Positions 1-8,753 of a DNA stretch of 64,000 bases are shown here, in pieces. Made by a program: the position numbers and the translations under genes. Source of the stretch: Peredibacter starrii (GTDB lineage Bacteria; Bdellovibrionota; Bacteriovoracia; Bacteriovoracales; Bacteriovoracaceae); contig NZ_CP139487.1 of assembly GCF_034259205.1 (NCBI RefSeq), forward strand, positions 2,232,001-2,296,000. Direction: 5' to 3'. The notes beneath the pieces were generated by a model. That model saw nothing but the letters and a program-made list of their open reading frames with translations, was not told the DNA's origin and did no database searches. Position 1 is the stretch's first letter; each line of letters starts with the position of its first letter.

Positions 1-138
1 TAAGGTCTCAGAAGCGTGAAGCCTTTCCTTAAGAGTTGTGAGATTTGGATTTTGTTCAATCAATTCATTAATAGTCGTCTCATTGAGAGTCGTGGCGCTC
101 AATGGTAAACTTATTAATAACAATAATAACCATTTCAT
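1..138 (-). CDS. TolC-type outer membrane efflux protein, N-terminal fragment
   Basis: Partial: 46 codons run off the left edge. The start ATG at 138-136 opens a hydrophobic signal peptide (MKWLLLLLISLPLSA) followed by a stretch reading NELIEQNPNLTTLKERLHAS, which resembles the start of TolC/CusC-type channel proteins (first helix with an NPxL element). It lies 12 bp downstream of the small secreted protein gene and in line with the RND pump gene on the same strand. That position makes it the likely outer-membrane channel of the same tripartite exporter. The family call rests on a short piece plus context. Confidence 0.6.
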   Translation of the reverse strand, partial: MKWLLLLLISLPLSATTLNETTINELIEQNPNLTTLKERLHASETL

Positions 139-150
139 AAAAACCTTTTC

Positions 151-594
151 TTAGTCGAGATTTGAAAAACCGACGAACAATTTCTGCGTTCCTTTAGTTA
201 GAAACAAATCAATGTTGAATGGTTTATATTCAACTTGTGGAAGTTGCGCCTCGTAGTGGTTTCCGGCCTTCTTGAATTTGAAGTCTCCGAAGTAAGTGAA
301 CTTACCTTTTTTCTTTGCTTCTAATTTCGCTTCTACTTCATTTCCAAAAGCCGCGAGATCCATAAGGTTCATTTTGTTATCGAAAAGATAAAGGCTCAGC
401 TTTCCTGAAGCAGCACGAACTAATTCGGCCTTAAAAAGAACTTTGGCATGGTCACCTTTGCCTGCCTCGGCCTTATCAACGATAGGGGAAGTAATTCCAC
501 CAAATTTACCACCCTCGGTAAGTGAACCATGTCCACCTTCGTGCGCGAAAGCTGAAAGATTTAGAATCATAAGTGCCGTGATTAATAGTTTCAT
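151..594 (-). CDS. Small secreted protein of the metal-efflux operon, function unknown
   Basis: 147 residues with a signal peptide ending near AFA, then a mature N-terminus HEGGHG that could bind metal. The rest is hydrophilic and Lys-rich with alternating hydrophobic residues, suggesting a small beta-sandwich. No family is recognised. Its ATG directly abuts the TAA of the RND pump gene, and the GAGGAG ribosome site lies inside the end of that gene, so the two are translationally coupled. Context suggests a periplasmic accessory to the exporter. The His/Gly-rich N-terminus is the only direct hint of metal contact. Confidence 0.75.
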   Translation of the reverse strand: MKLLITALMILNLSAFAHEGGHGSLTEGGKFGGITSPIVDKAEAGKGDHAKVLFKAELVRAASGKLSLYLFDNKMNLMDLAAFGNEVEAKLEAKKKGKFTYFGDFKFKKAGNHYEAQLPQVEYKPFNIDLFLTKGTQKLFVGFSNLD

Positions 595-3500
595 TTAAAA
601 CTCCTCATTTTTTAATTGTTCATTTTTATCAATATATCTTTGTGAAGCATTTTTACCAAAGAGATAAAACACCGCCGGTGTTACGAAAAGGTCCAGTAGG
701 GTAGAAGTCAAAAGACCTCCCACGATTACAACGGCAACGGGGTGGAGAATCTCTTTCCCGGCCTCGCCTTTTGCGAATAACAATGGAGTTAGGGCAAGAA
801 TGGCAGTCAGGGCCGTCATGAGAACGGGGACAAGTCTTTCTAGAGTTCCCCGGATAATCATCGCTCGACCAAATTTTTCACCTTCTTCCGTCATAAGATG
901 GAGATAGTGAGAAATCATCATAATCCCATTTCTTGAAGCGATCCCACAAAGAGTCACAAAAGCAATGAGCGAAGCGATCGAAAATGACCTTTCTGTCAGA
1001 TAGATGGCCCCTACACTACCAATGAGTGCGAGCGGAATATTGAGCATAATTTGAAACGAGAGAACTGCCGAATTAAAGTGGAAGTACAGAATCAAAAAGA
1101 TCAATAAAAGAGAGATAAGACCCAGCCAGATCATTTGCTGAGAAGACTTCATCTGACTTTCAAACTGGCCCCCTACTTCCATATGATAACCTTCCGGCCA
1201 CTCAATTTCTTTTGAGGCCTTCTCGATTTTTGACACCAGTTCCCCAAGATCAACTCCGTGTGAGTTTGCAGAAACCACAAGTCTACGTTGCAGACCTTCA
1301 CGATTAATCATATTCGGGCCACTGCCTTTATAGACGTTTGCCACGTCTTTAACTTGAATATGATCACCAGTCGGAAGAAGTCTCAAACGAATGTTCTCAA
1401 TGGTCTCTGGATTTGAACGTGATGGTTCATCCAGTCTCAGCATGATTCCGTGAATCTGCTGACCTTCAATGACGTTACCGACACTGTAACCATTCAGCAT
1501 GGCCTCCATGTCCTGTGCCATGGAACCAGCACTCATGCGGGCCCTCTTCACTTCTTCTTTATCAATGAAGATCTTGAGTTGTGGGATTTGTACCAGCGGT
1601 TCCACTTGGAGATCTTCCAGACCTTTAATGTCTTTAATTTTTTCAAAAATTTCCCCACCCAGACGACGAAGTTCAACAATGTCTGGACCGAAGATCTTTA
1701 AAGCAATCTGTGAACGAACACCTGAAAGCATATGATCCAGGCGATGTGAAATTGGTTGACCCAGGTTTACAAACACTTCTGGCCATACAGATTTCACCTT
1801 CTCTCGGATGTCGTTGAAGATTGCTTCTCTGGGCCTTTCTGATTTTTTGAAATCAATGTCGATCTCGTTCCAGTTTACACCTTCGGCGTGCTCATCCATT
1901 TCTGCTCGGCCCACACGACGGGTAGTTGATTTCACTTCCGGGATCGTTAAGAGGGCCTTCTCTACTTCAAGACCTTTTCTGTTTGATTCAGTCAAAGAAA
2001 TACCAGGAGTGGCCTGTAGGCCCAGTGTCGCTGAACCTTCATTGAAGGCCGGCAAGAAATCTCTTCCCATGAAAGGAACTGCTGCGACTGCGATGAAAAA
2101 CATCACAGTTGCGCCACTCATAATGAGATAGGGTCTATTTAAAGTGTGATCCAAAAGTTTTGCGGCCCACTTTTTGAGCGTCCTAACTGTAAGTCCATCT
2201 TTCTCTTCTTTAATAGATTCAGCATTTCTACCAAGGAGGTAGTAGCAAAGAACTGGAGTAAGCGTCAGCGAGACAAACAGAGAGGCCAGAATAGAAATAA
2301 TGTAAGCATGACCCATAGGTGCGAAGAGTTTTCCTTCAAGTCCACCTAAAGCGAACAATGGAATGAAAACCAGAACCACAATGATGGTTGAGAATACAAT
2401 GGAATTCCTTATTTCTTTTGAGGCCTCATAGATAACTTTCAAGACCGGCCTAGGATTGGAAAGATGTTTATTCTCATTTAGACGTCGGTGAACGTTTTCC
2501 ACGTCCACAATGGCGTCATCCACGAGTTCCCCAATGGCAACTGCAAGACCTCCAAGTGTCATGGTGTTTACACTGATTCCAAAAATCTTAAAGATAAGAG
2601 CTGTTAGCACAAAAGAAAGAGGAATGGCCGTAAGAGTGATAAATGTAGTTCTCCAGTTAAGTAGGAACAACATCAGGATGATCACAACCATGATCGTTCC
2701 GTCTCTTAAGGCCTCAGTCACGTTTCCGATGGCGTTCTCAATAAAGTGAGACTGTTTAAAGAGGTCGGATTTAATCTCTACACCACTTGGGAGTGACCTT
2801 TTGAGATTCTCCAATTCTTTCTCAATTTGACGAGTAAGAGAAGTTGTTTCGGCCGTAGGTTGCTTCTGAATGGTCATCACAACTGATGGGACACCATTGA
2901 CTGAACCGTTTCCTCGTTTAAAGTAGGCCCCTACTTTAACTTCTGCGATGTCCTTCACTTTTACTGGATTTCCCAAATGTAGACCCACGAAGGCCTCTTC
3001 AATGTGCTTTACCGTTTCTGCACGGCCAATTGTTCGGATGAGATATTCCTTCTCTCCAATATCAATGAAGCCCCCTGAAGTATTGTGGCCAATTTCAGCA
3101 AGAGAGTGTTTTAGGTCTTCAATGGTAAGACCCTTCGCCTGAATTTTTTCGGCCGACACGAGAATCTGATACTGCTTAAGATCACCACCAATTGTAATGA
3201 TCTGACTCACTCCAGGAATCGCCAGGAGTCTGGGCCTGATGGTCCATTCCGCCAATGTCCTGAGTTCCATGGGACTTACATCTTCTTTGGGAGAAGTGAG
3301 ACCCACAAACATAATTTCACCCATAATGGATGAACTTGGAGTCATAACGGGAATAATTCCTTCCGGTAATTTCTCACGAGCGAGCTGCAGTCTTTCCGAC
3401 ACAATTTGACGGTTTTTAAAAATGTCAGTACCCCAATCGAATTCAGCATAAACAATCGAAATACCCGCACCGCTACTGGAACGGATTCGCACCAGACCCG

Positions 3501-3729
3501 GTAGACCATTTAGAACGTTTTCAATTGGCATGGTCACCTGAACTTCTGTTTCTTCAGGTGCCAGTCCTTTGACTTCTGTCATGACCGTTACAACCGGTCG
3601 ATTGAGATCAGGGAACACATCTACCGGGAGCTTTAAGGCCTCCCATGTTCCGATGATCAAAAGAATAATACTTACTGCTATAACAGCAAGTCGTTGGCGC
3701 AGGGCCAATTTAATAATTGAATTAAGCAC
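595..3729 (-). CDS. Heavy-metal efflux RND transporter, CusA/CzcA type
   Basis: 1044 residues, full length for an HME-RND inner-membrane pump that exports metal cations using the proton gradient. Seen in the sequence: N-terminal TM helix, PVDVFPDLNRP after TM1, a first periplasmic porter domain, a TM bundle around residues 340-500 with GELVDDAIVDVENVHRR in the fourth helix, a second porter domain (about 560-860) and a second TM bundle to the C-terminus. The acidic TM4 motif is the HME signature region, in a variant that differs from the classical CzcA and CusA forms, so the metal cannot be assigned. The operon continues with a small secreted protein and a TolC-type gene. The periplasmic adaptor is not in the window and may lie to the left. 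Confidence 0.93.
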   Translation of the reverse strand: MLNSIIKLALRQRLAVIAVSIILLIIGTWEALKLPVDVFPDLNRPVVTVMTEVKGLAPEETEVQVTMPIENVLNGLPGLVRIRSSSGAGISIVYAEFDWGTDIFKNRQIVSERLQLAREKLPEGIIPVMTPSSSIMGEIMFVGLTSPKEDVSPMELRTLAEWTIRPRLLAIPGVSQIITIGGDLKQYQILVSAEKIQAKGLTIEDLKHSLAEIGHNTSGGFIDIGEKEYLIRTIGRAETVKHIEEAFVGLHLGNPVKVKDIAEVKVGAYFKRGNGSVNGVPSVVMTIQKQPTAETTSLTRQIEKELENLKRSLPSGVEIKSDLFKQSHFIENAIGNVTEALRDGTIMVVIILMLFLLNWRTTFITLTAIPLSFVLTALIFKIFGISVNTMTLGGLAVAIGELVDDAIVDVENVHRRLNENKHLSNPRPVLKVIYEASKEIRNSIVFSTIIVVLVFIPLFALGGLEGKLFAPMGHAYIISILASLFVSLTLTPVLCYYLLGRNAESIKEEKDGLTVRTLKKWAAKLLDHTLNRPYLIMSGATVMFFIAVAAVPFMGRDFLPAFNEGSATLGLQATPGISLTESNRKGLEVEKALLTIPEVKSTTRRVGRAEMDEHAEGVNWNEIDIDFKKSERPREAIFNDIREKVKSVWPEVFVNLGQPISHRLDHMLSGVRSQIALKIFGPDIVELRRLGGEIFEKIKDIKGLEDLQVEPLVQIPQLKIFIDKEEVKRARMSAGSMAQDMEAMLNGYSVGNVIEGQQIHGIMLRLDEPSRSNPETIENIRLRLLPTGDHIQVKDVANVYKGSGPNMINREGLQRRLVVSANSHGVDLGELVSKIEKASKEIEWPEGYHMEVGGQFESQMKSSQQMIWLGLISLLLIFLILYFHFNSAVLSFQIMLNIPLALIGSVGAIYLTERSFSIASLIAFVTLCGIASRNGIMMISHYLHLMTEEGEKFGRAMIIRGTLERLVPVLMTALTAILALTPLLFAKGEAGKEILHPVAVVIVGGLLTSTLLDLFVTPAVFYLFGKNASQRYIDKNEQLKNEEF

Positions 3730-3774
3730 AACAAGTCCTTACTTAGATTAAAAGCGAAAACAAGAATGAAAGGA

Positions 3775-4077
3775 CTAGGCTATAGGAGGATGAAAGATGG
3801 TGGATTCGAACTGTGAGATTTGGAGCTCATCAGTGGGAAAAAATTCTGTACTTGGAATAGAGTTCGGTCCGCTTAACACAACGGAGTCTTGAGGCAATAT
3901 CTTGACGTGATTCACAGGAGAGCAGTGACAATGGTTCTGAGATAAGGGCGACTTATCTTCATGATCGTCATGATGTTCCATTTCAATTGAATGAGATGGC
4001 TCAACTTCAAAATTGCAGCAATCAGCAAAAACGCTGGTGGAAAAAAGAATGGTGAAGATTAAAAATAAGGCCTTCAT
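3775..4077 (-). CDS. Small Cys/His-rich periplasmic protein, probable metal binder
   Basis: 100 residues: signal peptide to about residue 18 (ending VFA), then DCCNFEVEPSH, an EMEHHDDHEDK cluster and an NHCHC motif. Four Cys and many His and acidic residues in about 45 positions point to metal binding. It is first in the minus-strand metal-efflux operon, 45 bp before the RND pump, so a periplasmic metal sensor or chaperone role is inferred. No family is recognised. A possible -10 (TAAAAT, 4087-4092) sits only 9 nt before the ATG and no Shine-Dalgarno is visible. Confidence 0.7.
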   Translation of the reverse strand: MKALFLIFTILFSTSVFADCCNFEVEPSHSIEMEHHDDHEDKSPLSQNHCHCSPVNHVKILPQDSVVLSGPNSIPSTEFFPTDELQISQFESTIFHPPIA

Positions 4078-4141
4078 TATGATAGAATTTTAGCCTAGGT
4101 TTCTTTCACAAGGCAAATTTAAATTAACTAGTCAGGAAAAC

Positions 4142-4480
4142 ATGATGTTACGAGAGAAGAAATTTGAAGATGAGTTGCAGTTTTATCGTTTGGCCCTTAC
4201 ATCAAAGGACAACACTAAGGTTCGCCATCATTTGGGACGAGCTCATGTCCTTTCTCAGAACTCAACTTTGAAGCACCTTTATGTACATGCTTTAATGTTT
4301 GGTTTTGCTTTGAGGACATTTGATTTGAAAGAAACTTTTGGACAAATTCTTCGTTTAGTTGTCACAGTTCCTGGCCATATGATTGGAAAAGTTCCGAGAG
4401 GCAATATTGGTTGGAGCACAGTGGGACTTACACAAGTCATGCAAGTCCCGGAGGATTTAGAGTCAGTACTAACGGAGTGA
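4142..4480 (+). CDS. DUF3703 family protein
   Basis: 112 residues matching the DUF3703 pattern: an N-terminal amphipathic helix, HHLGRAHVLSQ, a paired His/aromatic helix (HLYVHALMFGFALRT), then VPGHMIGKVPRGNIGWSTV and a C-terminal VPEDL. No molecular function is established; members often occur next to mercury and other metal-resistance genes, which fits the divergent metal-efflux operon here. AGGA lies 5 nt before the ATG. The last 12 bp overlap the convergent HNH nuclease gene. Confidence 0.8.
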   Translation: MMLREKKFEDELQFYRLALTSKDNTKVRHHLGRAHVLSQNSTLKHLYVHALMFGFALRTFDLKETFGQILRLVVTVPGHMIGKVPRGNIGWSTVGLTQVMQVPEDLESVLTE

Positions 4481-4951
4481 CTTTAGATATTTGAAGATCT
4501 TCGGAGCTTCAGCAAGGTTGAGCTTCGCTGTTCTAATAAGGTCAACCAACTCAGCTTGCTTGATAAGACCCTGACTTAGTTTTTCACATCCTACCGATTC
4601 AACCGGATCAGTAATTTTGTAAACTGATACGTGTTGAGGCCACAAGTTATTTTCAAGATTACTTCCGCCAGCACAAAGAGGAATAAAATGATCAATCTTG
4701 AAAGTCGCGCGGTCACCACTTAAACGGTAACCTAAGTTATTTCTGTATGAAATGAAGATGGCCTCTTTTGTGAATGAATTCACAGCGCGCTCACAATAAG
4801 CAATTTGCTCTGGGTAGCGGTATGAATCAGCGTGATCACAAAGTGAGCCTGGAGTTAAACGAGGATCTGGATTTTTCGGATAGGCCATCGGAACGGCAGC
4901 GTTAGCAGTAAGTGTGAACAGAGTAAGAGCTAGAACAGCAATTCTTTTCAT
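4469..4951 (-). CDS. Secreted HNH-type endonuclease
   Basis: 160 residues with a cleavable signal peptide (ending TANA, about residue 19). The core FKIDHFIPLCAGGSNLENNLW matches the beta-beta-alpha metal finger of HNH nucleases: DH, then GG-SN-NLW. Conserved Cys residues (about 38, 53, 93 and 121) may form disulfides, as expected outside the cytoplasm. It probably cleaves DNA in the periplasm or outside the cell, plausibly to degrade DNA as nutrient. It is preceded by arsC on the same strand, 48 bp away, with a hairpin over its own ribosome site. Confidence 0.78.
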   Translation of the reverse strand: MKRIAVLALTLFTLTANAAVPMAYPKNPDPRLTPGSLCDHADSYRYPEQIAYCERAVNSFTKEAIFISYRNNLGYRLSGDRATFKIDHFIPLCAGGSNLENNLWPQHVSVYKITDPVESVGCEKLSQGLIKQAELVDLIRTAKLNLAEAPKIFKYLKSLR

Positions 4952-4956
4952 TCAGG

Positions 4957-4977
4957 CCTCGATGTTAATTTTCGAGG
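4957..4977 (-). promoter_or_regulatory. Hairpin over the ribosome-binding site of the HNH nuclease gene
   Basis: On the minus strand CCTCGA (4977-4972) and TCGAGG (4962-4957) form a 6-bp stem with a 9-nt AT-rich loop. The GAGG Shine-Dalgarno, 5 nt before the ATG at 4951, is the 3' arm of the stem. Folding would mask the ribosome site. No T-tract follows, so it is not a terminator. A role in limiting nuclease translation is inference. Confidence 0.4.
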
Positions 4978-4999
4978 TTTATAGGGCAGGGATTGGCCG

Positions 5000-5347
5000 T
5001 CAGTCAATAAGACTTAGGACATTTTCTGGTGGGCGTCCTATAACTGCTTTATTGCCTTTTAAGACAATAGGGCGTTCAAGGAGCTTTGGATGATCCAAAA
5101 GAGCTTTAATGACGTCCTGAGAGTTATTTAGATCGATTTTAAGGGCCTGGAACTCTTCTTCTTTCGTTCGAACCATTTCTTTGGGGTGAATATTTAAAGT
5201 CTCAATAATTTTTAGTAAGAGCTCGCGGTTCAAACCACCATTGAGGTACTCAATGATTTCTGGTTCGATTCCGTGTTCTTTGAGGATGGCCAGAGCGTCT
5301 CGGCTTTTAGAGCAGCGAGGGTTGTGAACGATTTGAAATTTTGTCAT
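5000..5347 (-). CDS. arsC: ArsC-family arsenate reductase (thioredoxin fold)
   Basis: 115 residues of the glutaredoxin-coupled ArsC/YfgD family. It has the active-site segment HNPRCSKSR (catalytic Cys12) and Arg residues in VRTKE, ERPIV and IGRPPE that hold the oxyanion in E. coli ArsC. The length is nearer to YfgD (about 119) than to plasmid ArsC (about 141), and no arsB, acr3 or arsR lies nearby. Arsenate reduction is therefore likely but not certain. It starts 9 bp after the stop of the large lipoprotein gene on the same strand. Confidence 0.85.
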   Translation of the reverse strand: MTKFQIVHNPRCSKSRDALAILKEHGIEPEIIEYLNGGLNRELLLKIIETLNIHPKEMVRTKEEEFQALKIDLNNSQDVIKALLDHPKLLERPIVLKGNKAVIGRPPENVLSLID

Positions 5348-5356
5348 TTAATTCTT

Positions 5357-8300
5357 CTATTGAGGGAAATTGTTATTGACCGTCCAGCCTCTATTGCTGA
5401 GAGCGACCTGTGCATTAGAATCAAAGATTGCTGGATTGTAAACTGTTGGAGCTTCTAGCGTGATGCCGACACCTGACTGACCAGTTAGGGCAGCACGAAC
5501 TAGAAAGTTACTCCAATTTGTAACATCAATATCACTTTGATAGAACATGTCTATTACGTTATCAACCTGGCCAAAATCCCAACTTGACGTATCTGGATTT
5601 GCAGAAGTGGCACCATAGAACATGTAAGTCATCATCGTCACATTTGATGTGTCCCAATTCGATGTATCAGGATTTGCGACCGTGGCGTACTTAAACATGC
5701 TATCCATTGATACTACATTGGCCGTGTCCCAGTTGGATGTATCTGGATTGGCAATGGTAGCACCATTGAACATATTATGCATTTCGATGACGTTGCTAGT
5801 GTTCCAGTTAGATGTATCAGGGTTGGCAATTACTGCACCTTGAAACATACCACCCATGTTAGTTACATTTCCAGTGTTCCAGGTCGCAGTATTAGGATTT
5901 GCGGATGTTGCATTCCGGAACATGTATCTCATAAAAGTAACCTGAGAAGTGTTCCAATTCATAGTGTTTGGATTGGCCGCAGTTGCACCGTCAAACATGC
6001 TTTCCATTAATGTAACATTACTCGTGTCCCAATTTAATGTATCAGGAGTAGCAGACGTGGCATTATAGAAGAGAGAAGACATGTTAGTTACACTTGATGT
6101 GTTCCAATTCATAGTGTTTGGATTCACTTGAGGGGCCTCACTAAACATCGAGCCCATATTAGTTACTTGATTGTATACACCACCATTGAATACAGTTAAA
6201 TTGAGACAACCTTTAAAAGCTCCATAAAGATTTTTCCATCCCATTTCACCAAAGTCAGTGACCTCTTTGATTTTATCTTTTGATCCTCCACCGTTAAACG
6301 ACCAGGCCTCCATGACACCAATGATGGTCATAGTATAGTTTCCGGCGGTGGCATATGTGTGAGAGGCCACATTACCAGTGAAAGTTTCGGCAGCTGAACC
6401 ATCCCCCCAATCAACTTTAAAATTATAAATGTTTCCGGTTGGTAGTGGGAGATTGATGGTCTCATTAGCTGATGTCGTTTGCCATTTAGAGATGAAGGGC
6501 GCTTTTACTCGGTAGGCCACAGATGTTGAGGTACAGGGCGAACCATTTCCAGCTTGATCATATTGTCTTGAGTAAAATTGATATTGCTGAACCCCTAAAC
6601 CAGACACAGTCAAAATGTGAGAGGTTGTTGAAATTGGCAATTGAGTCGCCAATGTCGAACAAGAAGCATCATAATAAATTTTTACCTGTCCACCAATTTC
6701 AAGATTGCTCGCTTGAATATAAAGTTGTTTGTCGTGAGCAGCGTCGGCCGTGGGTGAATTGCGGGTAATGGTTGGCTGCACTGGGGCGGTGTAATCAATC
6801 AAAATGGTAGTTGCCTGATTGTGAACAGGTAGACCCAAATGCTGGACCACCAGATTCAACACCCCTTCAGGAATTCCTCCGGCCACGGTGTAACTGATTT
6901 GATAAATAGTCCCACCCTGCGGGGTAATAGTCGCATTATTTCCATTTAACATTGCGGTCAATGGTAAAGACGTATAGTTGGAGGTGAAGTTGATAATGAT
7001 CGTATCACCCATTTTAGCAAAAGAATTATTGGTCATGTTACTTGAGGTAGCGCTGACTCCCGTGATTTGAACTGGCTGATAAGTATAGTTTACGGGAGAC
7101 GAACAAGACGAGATGTTGCCTGCCGGATCCGTTTGTTTCACATAGATTGTATGGTTACCCTGCACCAGTGGACTTGATGTGATGATTGAAGTAGAGCCAG
7201 TGTAAGTTCCGGATTGAATACTCATTGAGCAGGTCGGATCAGAATAAAGACTAAAGTTCGCGTTGGTCGCGAGGTTACTCACCTGGAAGGTCGGAGTGTT
7301 GTCATAAGAAGGACTAATAACTGGATCGATAAGTGTTATGTTCGGAGCTGTAATCGGTGGGTAATAGTCGACCCCTGATCCTGTCGTTATTGCGCTATAA
7401 GCATTTCCTTCAGCTGTAATTTCAAAACTGATCACACCTGCTGGTTCAGAAGAGGTCAGTACGCGAGTGACCGTATATGTGTTACCTGAACCTGTAACTG
7501 TGGCCGGAACCGAATTGATAGTAGCTGAAAATGTCGCCGGTCTATTCGTTGTAATATTTAGATAAACAGAGTCTCCAGACTTTGCAAAGGCCGGATTAGC
7601 GTTTGAAGAACTGATTGTAATTGAATTTAGAACTAACGCTTGAGAACCTCTTTGGCCAAAAAGATTTACTGTATAGCCATTACTGTGAACAACCGAAATT
7701 GCATCACTTGAAGGATAGGCAAGCCCCCATGGGAAATAGTGACGAACTTTTCCAGTGGAACAATTTCCATCAAGAAAAGTTTCAACCGCGGTGGCATATA
7801 TCCCTTCAGAATTTCCGTAAGGCAATCTTATGTCGGTTGATAGTGTTCCATTAGGTGCTGATCTGGCCGCGATACAAGGACTGTTCAAACCAACATCTGA
7901 GTTAATTGCAGATTTTGATTCATAGCTCACTAGCCTTACTCGATAAGATTCAATCAGGCCGCGCTGAGAATCATCACAGGTGCTTCCAAAACCTGAAACG
8001 CTTGAGATGTTTTGACAAGACGTTAGACTTAACGTTGCAATCCCGGCGGTCGCCCTGAAAGTCGCCGGAACGAAAGCATCATTTTTACAGTTATTACTAT
8101 TGATCGAAATTTCTACGGTGGCTTTTGGGTCTTTTAAATTAGCATTAGATTCACCACAAAGAAAGTTTCCATGTAATGCTTCAACACCGTCCCAACCAAC
8201 CGCTTTGAAGTTATAGTCACCATGTTCGAGTGTGATGTTCTTTGTGGTAGATTGAAATGAGATGGCCGCAGTTGTGTTTTTAGTTTTATTAGTAATGTAG

Positions 8301-8428
8301 ACCATCAGGCCACCAGTTGAGCCTGTAATGGAAAATGAACGCGATACTGATAGCGTTGTATTTGTTCCTTGACCGCCGGAACAACCCCAGAGTGAAAGCA
8401 AAATTAGAATGAAACTAAAGACCTTCAT
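5357..8428 (-). CDS. Large surface lipoprotein with Ig-like, PKD-like and DUF285 repeats
   Basis: 1023 residues. Lipoprotein signal peptide ending LLSLWGC (Cys16). Residues 30-260 carry several Cys; about 270-650 are Ig-like beta-sandwich repeats separated by proline-rich linkers; about 660-700 contain VDWGDGSAAETFTG and a SHTYATAGNYTMTI strand typical of a PKD fold. The C-terminal third has eight 25-residue DUF285/BspA-like repeats (core NPDTSNWDTSNV then MFxxAT). DUF285 repeats occur in surface adhesins and Mycoplasma lipoproteins. Probably exported and displayed at the surface for adhesion. It ends in VNNNFPQ with no anchoring domain. Followed by arsC at 9 bp. Confidence 0.8.
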   Translation of the reverse strand: MKVFSFILILLSLWGCSGGQGTNTTLSVSRSFSITGSTGGLMVYITNKTKNTTAAISFQSTTKNITLEHGDYNFKAVGWDGVEALHGNFLCGESNANLKDPKATVEISINSNNCKNDAFVPATFRATAGIATLSLTSCQNISSVSGFGSTCDDSQRGLIESYRVRLVSYESKSAINSDVGLNSPCIAARSAPNGTLSTDIRLPYGNSEGIYATAVETFLDGNCSTGKVRHYFPWGLAYPSSDAISVVHSNGYTVNLFGQRGSQALVLNSITISSSNANPAFAKSGDSVYLNITTNRPATFSATINSVPATVTGSGNTYTVTRVLTSSEPAGVISFEITAEGNAYSAITTGSGVDYYPPITAPNITLIDPVISPSYDNTPTFQVSNLATNANFSLYSDPTCSMSIQSGTYTGSTSIITSSPLVQGNHTIYVKQTDPAGNISSCSSPVNYTYQPVQITGVSATSSNMTNNSFAKMGDTIIINFTSNYTSLPLTAMLNGNNATITPQGGTIYQISYTVAGGIPEGVLNLVVQHLGLPVHNQATTILIDYTAPVQPTITRNSPTADAAHDKQLYIQASNLEIGGQVKIYYDASCSTLATQLPISTTSHILTVSGLGVQQYQFYSRQYDQAGNGSPCTSTSVAYRVKAPFISKWQTTSANETINLPLPTGNIYNFKVDWGDGSAAETFTGNVASHTYATAGNYTMTIIGVMEAWSFNGGGSKDKIKEVTDFGEMGWKNLYGAFKGCLNLTVFNGGVYNQVTNMGSMFSEAPQVNPNTMNWNTSSVTNMSSLFYNATSATPDTLNWDTSNVTLMESMFDGATAANPNTMNWNTSQVTFMRYMFRNATSANPNTATWNTGNVTNMGGMFQGAVIANPDTSNWNTSNVIEMHNMFNGATIANPDTSNWDTANVVSMDSMFKYATVANPDTSNWDTSNVTMMTYMFYGATSANPDTSSWDFGQVDNVIDMFYQSDIDVTNWSNFLVRAALTGQSGVGITLEAPTVYNPAIFDSNAQVALSNRGWTVNNNFPQ
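5576..6175 (-). repeat. Eight tandem 75-bp coding repeats (DUF285 units)
   Basis: Near-identical words built on gtcccaattNgatgtatc begin at 5576, 5651, 5726, 5801, 5876, 5951, 6026 and 6101, exactly 75 bp apart. Each encodes one 25-residue unit with a W-(D/N)-TS-V-M-MF pattern. The exact periodicity and high DNA similarity suggest recent unit duplication and potential for copy-number change. Confidence 0.9.
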
Positions 8429-8540
8429 TAGTGAGACTTATCGGAACTTCCCCAAGGAAATTTATCTAATTAATCTTATAAAAATGGGCGGACTTGTCGG
8501 GTAATTAGGGGTTTGGTAAGGTAACTTTAAGGGGACCTAT

Positions 8541-8747
8541 ATGGATGAGAAACGTATTATCGACTTGGAAATCAGATTTTCACATCTGGACGACTTTATT
8601 GATCAACTTAATAAGATTGTTACAGACCAACAGAGAACAATTGATCGTTTGGAAAAAGAGATTTTAGATCTTAAACGTTCGGCCACTGGTGGAAGTGGAG
8701 TAGACAGCACCCGAAGTTTGAAAGACGATAAGCCTCCTCATTACTAA
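8541..8747 (+). CDS. slyX: SlyX family protein
   Basis: 68 residues, the usual SlyX length. An N-terminal coiled coil (about residues 3-48, with LEIRFSHLDDFIDQLNKIV) ends in the family's conserved C-terminal KPPHY. Function is unknown; E. coli slyX lies near slyD. AAGGGGACC upstream of the ATG is a good ribosome site. It converges with the diheme cytochrome gene, with 6 bp between the stops. Confidence 0.85.
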   Translation: MDEKRIIDLEIRFSHLDDFIDQLNKIVTDQQRTIDRLEKEILDLKRSATGGSGVDSTRSLKDDKPPHY

Positions 8748-8753
8748 TAAAAG

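Noticed and set aside
1-4077. Loss of the periplasmic adaptor (CusB) from the efflux operon
   Set aside because: The operon runs off the left edge after the start of the TolC-type gene, so absence cannot be claimed.
5576-6175. CRISPR-like array
   Set aside because: The 75-bp repeats have no distinct spacers and are in-frame coding units of a DUF285 protein.
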